Below are positions 1-10,435 of a stretch of 64,000 nucleotides of DNA, piece after piece (within the stretch, counting starts at the first letter, position 1; each line of letters begins with the position of its first letter). The translations under genes and the position numbers were made by a program. Source of the stretch: Cladopsammia gracilis (lineage: Eukaryota; Cnidaria; Anthozoa; Scleractinia; Dendrophylliidae); assembly GCA_022457155.1 (NCBI GenBank), contig JAJGOT010000002.1, positions 4,251,001 to 4,315,000 of the forward strand, written 5' to 3'. The notes under the pieces are model-generated. The model ran no database searches. It was not told where the DNA came from and was given only the letters and a program-made list of their open reading frames with translations.

Positions 1-1504
1 GGAATGCCCTAAAATGAGAACTGTGGGCGTCGAACTGGCCGCGACCCCAACGAACGACGTGACATACTATGTCACGCAACAGTCAGATCAGATTGAAGAC
101 ATAAAAATCCTATTTCTATTGATTTAAATATTCCCTTTTGCATTCGTCTTCCAACGTTTCATTGCCGTATTAGTTGACAGCTGGTTTCAAGCGGCCTTAT
201 CCATACATGAACGCCTTGCATTGTCTTAAAATGTGCAGTTGCACACTTTATTTCTTTATTTTGCTTCTAATTTTGCGTTCTCAAGTGAACGCACGGAGAG
301 ATTTTGTAGTATGGATTTCATGACTGAGAGCCATTTAGTCGTCGACATAAACTTAAATATGCGTGTATAAATTTGCATGCGCTAATGTAACATGAAAAAA
401 ATAGAAAACTCAGAGCCGGATTTACAATTCGTGTCCTCCGCCACGAGTAAAAATGGCAGTGCTAATACTTCGGGAGGAGAAATTGGATGCAATTAAGCCC
501 AAAATGCCAATTAGCATGGAAATGGCTGAAAGTGAGATTTCCAACACTAACGGTGTACTGTTCTACTAATTGGATGCAATTAAGCAATTAAGCGCATAAA
601 GCCCAAATTTGGACTTTTTGCGTATCTATTTCGATCTTTCTTTTCTTTACCTTTCTTTTTCATATCGATTATTTTTGCCCACTTCATCCTCTTTCTTTCA
701 AATGGAATTGTGGTTGGCTAACTTTCCAGGACAGGGGAAAATTTCATCTGCGGAGAGTAGAATGTACATAGCGAAATTGGTAGTGGATTTTTCTTCAAAA
801 TGGTTGTAGCTTTGTCAGGTGTAGCTCTAGCAGGATTGGTTAAAATTTCCAAAATAAGGTACCTGTGGAGAGATCCATCCTTCCTGAATTCGCTGCTTTC
901 CAACTAATTGCTCAAAGTCTAAACTTAATGGCCTCAAATGCATAATCTACATTGTTCCATAAGGAACGAAAACAAGCTCAGCCGTCGCCAGAGGGTTAAT
1001 GTAAAACAAGATAATCTTTTTTCTTTCAGTTTACAGAGCTGTTTCATGCTGAATTCGGTAAATTGGACGAATTTGTTTAGATAAAGGCCAATTTGAAACA
1101 AACTGGTTGAAAGCTTAATGCACAGAAATAAGTCTTTCCTTGCTTGTTTTGATTACCTTTGTTGTTCTTATTATCTCCAAAACTCAAGTTAGCAACTATT
1201 TCTCCAGTGCAACTCATGGGTTCACTCGCTTCCAGGTTGTCACTTCTCTCTTGTACTATTTGAAACAACATACAATGATCAATAAAATCCATTTTTCCAG
1301 ATACGTAAACTTAATGTGCCAAAATGTCTCAGAAGTAATTCTTTTTTACCTTATTGTTTAAGTCACGCTAAGGGAAAATATAAACAGACAAGCAAACGGC
1401 TTACACGCTCCAAGTTAACTGGTCCATCGGTCAAGTTTCAAGAGTAACTATTTCTAATAAATGTTTACACCTGAGAAATTTCTGCTTTTGTACGTGTACC
1501 TTGT
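1..1504. other. gene-free flank left of Polinton A
   Basis: AT-rich sequence with only short open frames (at most 73 codons) on both strands, none resembling a family I know. No tRNA, array or terminal repeat was seen. It is treated as host flank into which element A inserted. Confidence 0.5.
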
Positions 1505-1735
1505 TAGTAGTATAGGAGGCACCGAATTAGCCGTGTTTTTGCAGAGCAAGTTCATTAATTTGCGGAGCAATCTCATTACTGTGAAGTGGAATAAATTAAT
1601 TTGCGGCGAAATATCATTAACGTGAAGTGGAATCTCATTAACGCCTTATTTGGTAATGATGGAGATGATGTACACTTGTATCACCTTATTTGGTAATGAT
1701 GCACCCTTGTATCACCTTATTTGGTAATGACAGAC
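1505..1735 (+). repeat. left terminal inverted repeat, element A
   Basis: The first 25 bases match the reverse complement of 33910-33934 at 22 positions, sharing AGGCACCGAATTA. Inside are about five degenerate 20/21-bp units around GTGAAGTGGAATCTCATT, then three copies of CCTTATTTGGTAATGA starting at 1644, 1684 and 1715. The right repeat has the same two blocks in inverted order. The six bases outside (1500-1505) do not match those outside the right repeat. Confidence 0.85.
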
Positions 1736-2385
1736 ACATTTTTAAGCGGTGATGGCTGGTGTAACCAGTTTGACAGGGTTCCTTCCGGTTTCACAATCCA
1801 CTGTTTGGAAAATAAAATAAGCTCACACCAACACCATCTTTTATACACTTTCAAACGTTTACTGCTCCGTAACACAGTCGGTGTTCTCGCCTTCCGTTTA
1901 TTAGATGATATGCGTGTTGAATCAGGCGGGGTATCCAGCAACAAAGGGAGTGCCATTTCCTCGGGTGAAATAGAAGGTATCGTTTCTATCCGGCGAGGAG
2001 TCGCAGGTAGTTTTCTTGGCATTTTTGTTGACTTTTATTGAGATGTATTGAGGTCTCTTTTTCTGTACGCGTCTGCAGGTGTACTTTCATCTGTGTTGCT
2101 TGATGTCTCTGTAGCAGGCAAAGGAACTGGTTTGGGAAGGACCACAGTCGGTTTTATCGTCGACTCCGTTTTCATTTGTTTTGTCAGTCCTTGATACCGC
2201 TGTAGAAGTTGATCCAACATGAGGACTTTTTGGTCTTCTAGTAAAGGAGACTCTATGATTTGCTTCATGTCTTGATCTAATCTCGCCAGAGTTGGAAGTT
2301 GAGCAGGAGCAGTTAAACGCCGTTCTGTCTCCATGCTCTGTAATAAATGTTCCGGTATAATCACCATCTTTTGAGCGTGCTTCAT
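1717..2385 (-). pseudogene. conserved accessory ORF, element A (unknown function)
   Basis: Read on the minus strand, the first frame starts at 2385 with MKHAQKMVIIPEHLLQSM and stops near 2035. A second frame carries on to the terminal repeat with a Pro/Arg/Lys-rich tail (MPRKLPATPRRI). The start matches the accessory ORF of element C at 26866, which begins MNHTKRMVLVPENTLERL, and both have a Q-rich YNQVLQRY / LDQLLQRY segment. I do not know its function; the basic tail suggests DNA or capsid-interior binding, which is inference. The start overlaps the stop of the upstream gene (ATGA). The 3' end runs into the terminal repeat, and the change of frame near 2030 marks it as broken. Confidence 0.5.
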
Positions 2386-2647
2386 TTGAACACTTTACCC
2401 AGTAAATCAACTGCAAGGGGTGCAACCAGTGCAGCTAGGGCTGGTGCGGTAAAAATCCTCCTTTTTGATTAAGCAGTTCCTTCTTCTGTTTAAGGCTCGG
2501 TTTCTTGCGGGTCAAATAGAGGAGCTTTGACTTGTGCGGTTTCAATCGTTTAAATGACAAACTCGGTACTATGATGTTGCCTTTAAGAAGATTCAGGGCC
2601 ACTTCCCCAATAGCTTCCACCTGTCCTCTGTTAGCATGGGCTATCAT
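2384..2647 (-). pseudogene. small Lys-rich protein with hydrophobic tail, element A
   Basis: About 85 codons. The first part is basic and ends in the motif KKELLNQKGGFL. After a one-base shift the frame continues into an Ala/Leu-rich stretch (APALAALVAPLAVDLL) that ends at the ATG of the next gene. The element C counterpart at 26576-26822 has the parallel segments KRNLLTHKKSLIALAEK and KKKKILVQHG. The pattern (basic helix, KK-LL-Q-GGF, hydrophobic tail) is a recurrent small ORF of these cnidarian Polintons and may be a minor virion or membrane-active protein. That role is inference, and the frameshift makes this copy non-functional. Confidence 0.5.
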
Positions 2648-2850
2648 ATATTATCGTTGCTTTCCATTGCTTTTAAAACACGCACAAAGAAAGAGTAAGT
2701 TTTGTTGGAATTTGGATTGTTTTGCAAGACTTGTCCGCTTTCGTTTTGTCCTTCTGGTCTGAGTCGTAGTGCCAGAAAGTAAGACCATTTTGTACCACGT
2801 TGATTAACAACTCTTGACTTCACTGTGCGACGTGACGTACATGCAGGCAT
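2644..2850 (-). CDS. unrecognised 68-codon ORF between ATPase and small protein
   Basis: An open frame fills the gap between the ATPase stop and the small Lys-rich gene on the same strand. It is rich in Arg, Ser and Asn and has no motif I recognise. The last codons (MESNDNI) may instead be the displaced start of the following small protein. Element C shows nothing similar here, so it may be a chance frame. Confidence 0.25.
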   Translation of the reverse strand: MPACTSRRTVKSRVVNQRGTKWSYFLALRLRPEGQNESGQVLQNNPNSNKTYSFFVRVLKAMESNDNI

Positions 2851-2854
2851 GGTG

Positions 2855-3570
2855 CTAACTGAAGTCTATGGTTGAAGGTCCATCTGTTTTATACGTTTTC
2901 TTGTTGATGTAAACCACGGGGTAAGTTTGTGAAACAGGCAATATGTTGCTACGTAATCGTAGTGTACCCGGCGTTCGCGGATGCAAATCCAACATGAGAT
3001 AACCATACGGTTGCGACGTGGCATCTTGGAAACTTTCCCATACGTAAGGAATGTGTCCTGCAAAGGCTTGTTGCGCTAACGTTCGAAAACCCAATGTATC
3101 ACGAGGATTATTAAAAGCAATAATGTAATGAGCATTGAGAGAATGCTTCGGGAAAACTTTCCAGGTGGGAAAATGTTCTGGGTCAAATAGATGCAGGTGA
3201 CATCGCAATGATGAGACACATTTGTAAACAGATCCAGGATGCGTTCATCCTCACTGCAATTCCTCATAAGATCATCCAACACGAGTATTCCTGGTCGACA
3301 ACTCATTGGAAATAAAGCCGGAATATCTTCAGGGATACCCTCCACAAAGGTAATCTGTGATGTCATGTCCTGAAAACATTCTTGCCACTGTCCGTAACAG
3401 TACACGATTTTACGAATAGGTCTTTCAAACAAAACGTCTGCATATTGAAGTAACAGTTTTTTAAACGTGGTCTTGCCGCATTGACTTGGACCCGCTATCG
3501 TAATACTGCTCGGGCATTTGAACTGAGCCATGTTGCTCACACGGAACGCGAAACGAAATGACGACGACAA
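2855..3570 (-). pseudogene. Polinton packaging ATPase (A32/FtsK-HerA-like), element A
   Basis: The packaging ATPase would drive DNA into the capsid. Walker A is visible near residues 27-35 (AGPSQCGKTTF) and Walker B as ILVLDDLM about 70 residues later, followed by a Gln sensor-like LTQNIF. The reading frame shifts near 3160-3200: the upstream frame runs into a hydrophobic nonsense tail while the other frame carries the conserved end (WESFQDAT, YGYLMLDLHP). Total length is about 235 codons, the usual size for this family. An internal start at MAQFKCPS (3531) is as plausible as 3570. The copy in element C (25864-26538) is closely related. It lies between the protease gene and the small virion genes, all on one strand. 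Confidence 0.75.
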
Positions 3571-3655
3571 AGTTTCGAGTGTCTTTCTCTTTATAGGGGT
3601 AACATCCCGAGGAGGAAAAAATACATCATGTTCATTTTAAACAGCACTTTATTGA

Positions 3656-4180
3656 TTAATTACGCCAACATTTTAATGACTTACAAGCTTGTTCACTCTG
3701 AAAGAACGGTGACCTCTGCCTAACACTTGTCAATGATTTTACATAGCTGTGTACAAATTCGGCTACTTGTGCATCATTCCACTGTGTATCGTACGACTTA
3801 AATTTAGCTTGAATTGCATTCATTAACATTGCGTGTTCGATGAAATAAATAGAATAAAAAGTTGTCTCCACAAGTGTCTGAAGTAAGTCCCTGGAACGGT
3901 TTATTGTTGTATCGCGTAACATCTTGCTCTATATATCCATCCATGCCATAGGTATCGGGAGGAAACCCCGTAACTGTCAAAGACACGGAGAAATAAAGTA
4001 CATGGCGACCCAATGTGTCCCGGGTTGATAATGAGGGTCCGTATTTGCAATCATTCCCGAAGGGTACGTGTTATCAACAGGTAGTTTGTCTCTGGGGTAG
4101 ACTCCTTGCATAATGGAGGCTACCATAGGATCTTGTAAAGCAGCTTGCCATAACTCAAAGGTGGTTTGCATCTCCGTTTC
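3656..4180 (-). pseudogene. adenain-like cysteine protease, element A
   Basis: A maturation protease of the adenovirus C5 type, expected to cleave capsid precursors. The catalytic His lies in PGTHWVAMYF, and the Gln/Cys pair in FQGLTSDTCGDNFLFYL, each in a different frame. The C-terminal helix (HAMLMNAIQAKF) is in a third frame. Thus at least two frameshifts break it, near 3980-4010 and near 3860-3920. The start was chosen at the MQTTFELW methionine just after the MCP stop; longer upstream frames overlap the MCP. Length without shifts would be about 175 codons, short for the family but similar to the element C copy. Confidence 0.7.
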
Positions 4181-4181
4181 T

Positions 4182-5435
4182 TCAAGCGCCCTGCGACAGG
4201 TCGTACACCACGCGTCTGTTACGATCAATCTCCAAATGATTCTGGAATTCTGCGTACACAATTAAATTGAGAACTGCGGGGGTCTCAGTACCAAATTTTA
4301 AATACAAGTTGACATTTCCGCTGCGATAAGGAATCAAATGATCCGGATGGCCACTTCCTGCTGGTGTTGTGTCCAAGCGAAATAAACCATACCCCTGCTC
4401 CCATTCTTCTCTGTCAATGTCTATACCATGACCACAGTTCATATCACCACTGCCTGAGAAAAGTGTATTGTAGCTATCGATTTTCAGCATTCAGATCAAA
4501 CAGCTGGAAGCTGAATGGGTTCCTCCCCAAGTTTCCATTGTAAGCATCGTTCCGCATCATTCCAAATAGGATGCATTGGGGGATGAGACCATTGAATAGA
4601 TCGGTGTCCATGTGATTTAATACACCTCTGGGGATGATCCTAGCATGCGTAGGGGTTCTTGTTAGTGTATAGATTGCAGGAAGCGCTTTCTGACCCGTCA
4701 TGGTGTTTACGTGATCCAATTTAGTGCTGTCTGCCACATGAACGGTGCGTACACGGAGCGTGCTTGACACAATTTGTAACTTGCAATCGTTGGCATCTTC
4801 ACCACCCATCAGAACAAATTCATTGCTGTTTAGATCTATCTTGATTTTGATTTCCAATCCATCCAACAGTAACTTATCAATGCTGAATACATCGCACAGG
4901 GGACACCAACCATACCCACTTCAGAATCTCCAGTGGCAAAAGAACCTCTCCTTTTGAGACCCAAATTTCGATCTGCTGTATTATCCACCACATCCATATA
5001 CCCAGCAGTGTCTTTGTAGTACAACGCTTTTGTCAAGTAAGATTTCTTGGCCTGATCAGTAAAGTTAAGCAAGGTCTTGATAGAAGCATTATAGGCTTGT
5101 GTGTCTGATTGTTCTGTGACAAGGGTTTCATTGATCTTGATAGTGAACTGTTGGATGATAGAATGAAGAGCGTTGTTGATCAATGTATACTTCTTTCCAG
5201 CTCCTGTCTCTCCTCCATTTCTCCTCCGTTTCACCACTAACCGCAGTTCAGTCTTGTTGATATCGATGTAATCTGATAGAGGCTTGATAACAAATTCAAT
5301 GGGATTTGTTCCACTCTGAATCGGTTCATAGTCGATCCATTTACTTTTGACAATAGAAACATCGGTGACCGGCACTTCGAATAACTGCAAACTGGAGTTA
5401 ACTCCTGGAGCAGAGAAGGGATGTGCTGAAGCCAT
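4182..5435 (-). pseudogene. F54H12.2-type major capsid protein, element A
   Basis: This is the family often annotated as 'uncharacterized protein F54H12.2', which I take to be the double-jelly-roll MCP of metazoan Polintons/adintoviruses. The N-terminus LQLFEVPVTDVSI and KSKWIDYEPI matches the element C copy (LDLFTIPATQTSI, KGQWIEYHHR), and the C-terminus VLNLIVYAEFQNHLEID matches C's VNLILYAEFQNVIEID. The gene is spread over three frames (5435-4836, 4866-4474, 4490-4182), so at least two frameshifts are present. Total length is about 418 codons. It starts 2 bp after the minor-protein stop and is followed directly by the protease, the expected order. Confidence 0.75.
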
Positions 5436-5437
5436 AC

Positions 5438-5896
5438 TCAGTCAAAAATAGTTTTGAACGTTGCTGATGATGTTCTCGGTTTCTTGACTTGTCTTGTACT
5501 GACAGAATTCGCCTTTCGTTTTCGTTTATATACTTTTCCACGCCCTTGTTGTTGCGTCATGTCCCGAAAGGCTTCAGTGAAAAATTGTTTTCCGGCAGCT
5601 TTTGCTTTCGTTTTCGCAGCTTTCTTTAGTGATTGTCCATTCATAACATCTTGAGCAATTTGCACTCCTGTATCTAATCCAGTGGACAGTAACCGTTTTC
5701 CCACTTTCTTTGCAGCAGTCTTGAGAAGAGGCATTGCTGTTCGAAAGAGGGAACGAAACATTCCTCCCAATCCATTTCCACCTTGACCATACGGGTGTGT
5801 TCCTCCATAGATACTAATATCTCATTTACCGCGTTGTGCAATAGGTATCACATAGCGCTGATAAGGATAAAATTGGTGGTTCATTGGTAGAAGCAT
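5438..5896 (-). pseudogene. pVI/pX-like minor capsid protein, element A
   Basis: A Gly-rich N-terminus (YGGTHPYGQGGNGLGGMF) is followed by an amphipathic segment (LFRTAMPLLKTAAKKVGKRL), the motif TGVQIAQDVMNG and a strongly basic tail. The element C copy (30361-30813) shares GVNIAQDVMAG and the basic tail. This layout resembles adenovirus minor core/capsid proteins that bind DNA or disrupt membranes; the role is inference. An in-frame TGA near 5822 separates the first 25 codons from the rest, so only an internal start at 5770 gives an open frame of 110 codons. Confidence 0.6.
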
Positions 5897-6059
5897 CTTA
5901 CAGAATTGTCCTTCGTCGAAAGTGTAATGTTACTCTGACAGCACCAGGCGCAAATTATATCAGCTGACCTGTATCGCTTCTTATATTGATTTCCACCGAG
6001 GAGAAAATAGACTTTCGTAACCGATGATAGGTAGGACGTTTGATTTCGTCTGCTACCAT

Positions 6060-6776
6060 TTAACCCGGTTGGCCGCGAGGTAATATACGCAGCAGATTGG
6101 CTTGTACATCCCCTACCACTAAGGACTCTATTAGGTCAGAGTAGACGTACATGGTTTGAAACGAATGTTTGCTTAACATTCCCCATACCAATTCGTCGTT
6201 TCGTCGTATCGTGGTGGTGGTAGCTGTAAGGGTCACACACTGGTTCTTATTCAGTTGAACAGATGTAGGACGACTGATCCGATAAAGGGCTGGTACGAGA
6301 TCTCGATGGTTCAAATACCCTAAAGCTCGAGCCAGGTTCTTGGGTAACGTCACTTGAAATCCTGGGGGTAGGTACAATTCATAGTAATATTGGACTTTTT
6401 CGTGAATTTAGAAACATTCTTTGCCTCCAAGACGTTTGATCTTCTTTCCACTCTTGATAAAAATGTCTGGAAATGTACTGTGCAGCCCCGTCACCATACC
6501 ACTGACCAAATTCTCGACTGTTCTGTATGTGCCACGAGGTAAATATATCGGTAAGGTCCATTACTTTTCACCATTGTAACGTAAAAGATAGGACACCTGA
6601 TTGCTGTGTATATTTTCCCAAGTATGTGCGTAAATAATATGCGTCATGGCCACTTCCCAATCCTCACTCAAATGCACTTGACTTGGGAGTTGCATTTTGA
6701 AACTGGAAGATGTGTTCTCTGGATACTGATCTAAGCTTGCATCACTGGCTACCACGACGTAAAAGCTACTACTCAT
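6060..6776 (-). pseudogene. penton-like/minor capsid protein 1, element A
   Basis: The start MSSSFYVVVASDAS and the motif LPSQVHLSEDWEVAM are shared with the neighbouring gene (LPRQIHLPDEEDWEVGL) and with element C (LPQTINLTGEWEVAL). This is a vertex/penton-type capsid family of these elements. The gene continues through three frames: 6776-6562, then a frame reading PIYLPRGTYRTVENLV, then 6377-6060 ending VYSDLIESLVVGDVQ. At least two frameshifts are required. The start was chosen at the methionine within the longer upstream frame because element C begins the same way (SFYLHLPSNSS). The 163-bp gap to the minor-protein gene holds nothing recognised. Confidence 0.6.
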
Positions 6777-7449
6777 CTTGTTCTTCTCCGAAAATGTAGT
6801 ACAACGTTCACTGTTACGCCTTGAAATGATATGGGCTGACCACATCCACTTGTTAAATAGATGTCAGTCGTTTCAAATGTCTTGGTTCTCAAGGGTAGAT
6901 AGATTAAATGTTCAGGCTGCTCCATAACTGTCTGTCGGAATGAACCGTGTGGTACCGTTTCATGCAACAAATGCAGCCTTGTGCCACCGACCTGCCAAGG
7001 CTCGATCATATCGTGTCTACTTGGCGAGGTTTGTTTTCACTGTTTATCCATCCAAGTGCTTGGGCAAACGGGGCTGTCGCCATCATCCACACATCTTGAG
7101 ATGTGATTGTAATGTTCCACTCATCATCAACCGTTATGTTGAAGTGCCAAGGTTTGGGGACCTTGTTCATGCAATGAAGCAATCCTTCTACCACATCTAA
7201 TGCTGTCCGATAACGTCCTACTGGTAACGTAAACTTTTCAATGTGTTGACTTCTGAATCGCCGCAACATGAGATGGGGGTGATCGCATTGGTGAGGGACT
7301 GCGAACCACGAAAATGGATAAATGACATGATGAAGTCCAACTTCCCAATCTTCTTCGTCTGGTAGATGAATTTGACGAGGTAATGCAACACGGTAATACG
7401 AAGTTGAGTTGGTAGAAAATAAGTTCGTATATAACGTAAAAGTCTCCAT
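6773..7449 (-). pseudogene. penton-like/minor capsid protein 2, element A
   Basis: It opens with METFTLYTNLFSTNSTSYY and has the family motif LPRQIHLPDEEDWEVGL about 25 residues in. After a shift near 7006 a second frame carries the conserved C-terminal block (FETTDIYL, PISFQGVTVNVVLHFR), parallel to element C's FETIKVNI and PFEFGRVLLTLHFR. The middle of the protein appears shortened at the junction. It sits directly upstream of penton-like protein 1, so element A has a tandem pair where C shows one; duplication or two distinct vertex proteins are both possible. Confidence 0.6.
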
Positions 7450-7458
7450 CCTGTTTCA

Positions 7459-7877
7459 TGTTTCCTGGACGGACACCAGCTGCTTATAAGGAATCCAACT
7501 ATCGTATTTCTTGGGCCAGCCTTTCCAATGAACCAACGCTTCTTTGGAAGCACCTTTTCCACGATACTTTAAATTTTTTCAATGCTAAACAGGTGATCTG
7601 GCTTTTCTATTACTTTCTGTAGCTCTGGCTCATAAAAGGTGCCTTGGATGAAATCACCGTCTGCTTCCTTCAGGCGATACACCAGAGGATCTCGGGGTAT
7701 TTGTTGGGCAATTATAAATGTCTCCTCCGTCCATGATGGCAGATAACCTTTCTCAAAGATTCGCTTGTGCTTACTGATCTTGACTTGATTTCCTACATTG
7801 AATTTATACTTGGTGGGGGCTGACTGTCGTACAAAGTTCTCCAAACATCTAGTGCATTAGACTCGTTGACATCGGCC
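7459..7877 (-). pseudogene. Polinton integrase, C-terminal part with chromodomain, element A
   Basis: Only the end of a retroviral-type integrase remains. The SH3-like DNA-binding part reads GNQVKISKHKRIFEKGYLPSW and GTFYEPELQKV. After a frameshift near 7565 a chromodomain follows (ALVHWKGWPKKYDSWIP) with a stop at about 7459. Homology continues upstream in another frame (NESNALDVWRTLYDSQ) to about 7877 and then stops abruptly where element B begins. The DDE catalytic core is absent from the window. The three integrases here share this C-terminal plan but differ in sequence. Confidence 0.8.
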
Positions 7878-8090
7878 AGTAGTTATATACGACACTTTGG
7901 CTCACCACCGCCAACTTTTAGCGATTTTGAATCACCACCGCTAAACTTTAGCGATTCAAAATCACCACCGCTCCAATCCATCGGTAACCAATTACTGCCT
8001 TCATTTAGCGTCAATCAATCTCCGCCAACTTCAAGCGGTTTTTCCTATATTTCCTAACTCGTCGCTACTTCTAGCGTAAATAAAAAATCA
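7878..8090 (+). repeat. terminal region of element B with ~30-bp subterminal repeats
   Basis: After the AGTAGTTATATACG terminus come about five degenerate units of about 30 bp, each around CACCACCGC followed by TTTAGCGATT. A further cluster of the same words (TTTAGCGATC, ATCGCCGCTCCAATCTAGCG) lies at 8360-8420. The six bases before the terminus (7872-7877, TCGGCC) would be the target-site copy. No inverted partner was found elsewhere in the window. Confidence 0.65.
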
Positions 8091-8626
8091 TGAAGAAACT
8101 GCTGCAATCCAGCGATAAAAAAGCGTCTCAATTCTGGCTCATGATTCTAAAAGCCGATGCCCCCAAGCGAGAGTGCTTGCGTTACCTTGGATACGCCAGT
8201 GCAAGTTTAGAATGACTAATATCTTGTGTACAGATGATTTTTAATTTAAATGCTAATACAAGCTGGTTTCTTAGTAACAATTATCACGTGACGATTTTTT
8301 ACCAATCATTGCATTACACAAAATTTTCTACAACTTGTATAAAATTCTGTGTAATATGCCGCTTACTTTAGCGATCTTAAATAATCTTAAATAATCGCCG
8401 CTCCAATCTAGCGATATATAGTATCCTTAATATCCATATGGTGTCCAGCCCAGTTTCCACAGGATTTAAACATCGCTTGTCATTGTTTGCACTCAATGCC
8501 GACAATTTTGTGAACCAAAATACTGAATTACGCTTTATTGACAACCAATTAAAAATATACCCATAAATTACTCATCTGAGTTTTTTTATTAAGAAATTTT
8601 TGAGTTTGAGTCGTTAGACAGAATAT
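8091..8626. other. non-coding part of element B between terminus and integrase
   Basis: AT-rich, with no gene recognised. It holds the second patch of TTTAGCGAT-type repeats (8360-8420) and a CACGTGACGATTT word near 8285. It is probably the inner part of the terminal repeat plus the integrase 3' flank. Confidence 0.5.
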
Positions 8627-9063
8627 CTAAATAAGCTTTTGAACATCACTCAACGGTATCCACGAATTGAATTTGTTGGAATAGCCTTTCCATTTTACCA
8701 AAGCTTTCTTTTTCTTGTAATCGCGGCGAATAACTTTTGCAATTCGAAACACGCTTTGTGTTGTCTTTTGAAGCTCCAGTTCGTAAAATGATCCAATTAT
8801 TTTTTCTCTTAACAGATCAACTAATTTATACGTTACAGGTTTTGTGTTCAATGTTTCGTCAATAACAAATATCTCTTCCGACCAGTTCGGTGTGAAACCT
8901 TTGTCGAATAATTTCCGCTTATATTTTGAAATTCTCACCCTATCGCTGACTTTTAATTTTGCCGGGGCATGTGTGACCTTTCACGCGAAAACGTACACTA
9001 ACGACTTTCCGTTTTCGAGCAGAATTCCGTTTACAACCCGTTTGTTAGCCATTCGAAATAAAT

Positions 9064-9240
9064 TTGCATTCGTTCGAACGATTTGGTCAGCCGTTCTGTA
9101 GAAACATCAATCCGTTCGAACGGCTTGCTCACTCGTTCGCTAAAAACATGAATCCGTTCGAACGACTTGGTCACTCGTTCGCTAAAAAGATGAATTCGTT
9201 CGAACGGCTTGGTCACTCGTTCGATAAAAACATCAATCCG
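9064..9240 (+). repeat. left subterminal TTCGAA repeat array
   Basis: About four and a half units of 38-40 bp, each with CCGTTCGAACG, then CTTGGTCACTCGTTCG. Open frames here on both strands (FERLGHSFAK-type repeats) are produced by the array and are not genes. Confidence 0.85.
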
Positions 9241-10435
9241 GCTGTACTGAAATGGCTAAAGAATATTATTATTTCGAACCGCTGAACGGCTAAAGAATTA
9301 TTTGGAACAGCTCGCGGCCGAACGGCTGGCTGCAAACGTAATATATACGAAAATTGCAAGGAAGATAAAACTGTTTGTCGCTTTGACTTGAAGACCATGG
9401 TTGTAAACAAGCGGCCCCGAGTCCCAAGTGCATTAGTCACGCAAAATTCATGTGTAAAATTGTTTCTGAACTTCATGTTTACTAATTGTTAAAATAAATC
9501 TTGAATGAAACTAAATATAATAATCGAAGTTAAAGACAGCAGGAAAAGTTATGTAGCAGAAAAACAAATTTAGCCCTTCTAATATAAGTTTGTCAGTGTA
9601 CCTACTAAAGCTAGTTGTCGGTAAAAAGTGCACCAAATTTGCATGTGTCAAAACGGTAATTTGAAACCTGAACACAGACCGCTTCCAAGAATTCTCTGTT
9701 ATCCTTGTAGTTTTTTTTACGGCTGATAAACGGCAAGAGAACATCTTGAACGGCTCGAATGGATAGGGAGAGTTCACATATCGCAAAAATAAAAGTGGCT
9801 CTCAAGAAGAGGCTCGAGGCTCGCAAAACATTGCTTCGTCTCGCCGGCGCTCGCACATTAGTTACTCTCTTTCCGGCCGCCTTCGATTCTCTCGTTTTGT
9901 TATCGGCCAATTAATCTACTATAACTCTCATACATGTATGTAAACAATTCAGCTCTCTGTTTTCATTTGGTACAAAATCGAACACAATCGAACGCTCACA
10001 AAAAATGGAACAATTGAACGGTAGCGTTACATACCTGTCAAAACTGTTTTGTCTGATGTGACTCGTATTTATGCAAATTTCGCAAGATCGACGTATTTTA
10101 ATCTGCAAGCGAAAACTTCTTCGTAATTATACTGTTCACGAAGAAACCGTTTAAAAAATGTTATCTAAAGTGAAAATTAGCGTGGAATTAGCTGTCAGAA
10201 GCAAAACAAGTCGCGTATTTGTAAAATAGCGGGAATAAACACAACACGGCAAAGATAAACGATAAAGTTATTACTTTGACCTTTGCGTGTTTTGAGTATC
10301 GCTTTAGTAAACCCGGAGCGAATGCTCACTGTGTTTCAAAATTACTTTCTTTGGCCATTCAGCGTCGAAAAAAAGTAACAACAATGACTTAATTTTCAGC
10401 CCTTGCTGTTTTTGACCGGCCGGAATGATATAAAC

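Larger units (their letters stand above)
1505..7877. mobile_element. Polinton/Maverick element A (left part, decayed)
   Basis: This block starts with a terminal repeat beginning AGTAGTATAGG and holds a Polinton virion cluster on the minus strand: accessory ORF, small Lys-rich protein, ATPase, protease, MCP, minor protein, two penton-like proteins and the integrase C-terminus. Nearly every gene has frameshifts. The block ends where the integrase homology stops and a second Polinton terminus begins at 7878. The rest of A's integrase, its polymerase and its right terminal repeat are not in the window. It is the same lineage as element C. Confidence 0.75.

Noticed and set aside
6379..6561. 60-codon frame MDLTDIFTSWHIQ
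   Set aside because: Another frame of the same bases carries the continuation of penton-like protein 1 (PRGTYRTVENLV), so this one is a shadow.
7866..8057. 63-codon Ser/Pro-rich frame SPPPTFSDFESPP
   Set aside because: It is a translation of the ~30-bp terminal repeats of element B.
9031..9285. FERL/FERF repeat proteins on both strands (also 10403-10709)
   Set aside because: Produced by the TTCGAA arrays, which read openly in several frames.
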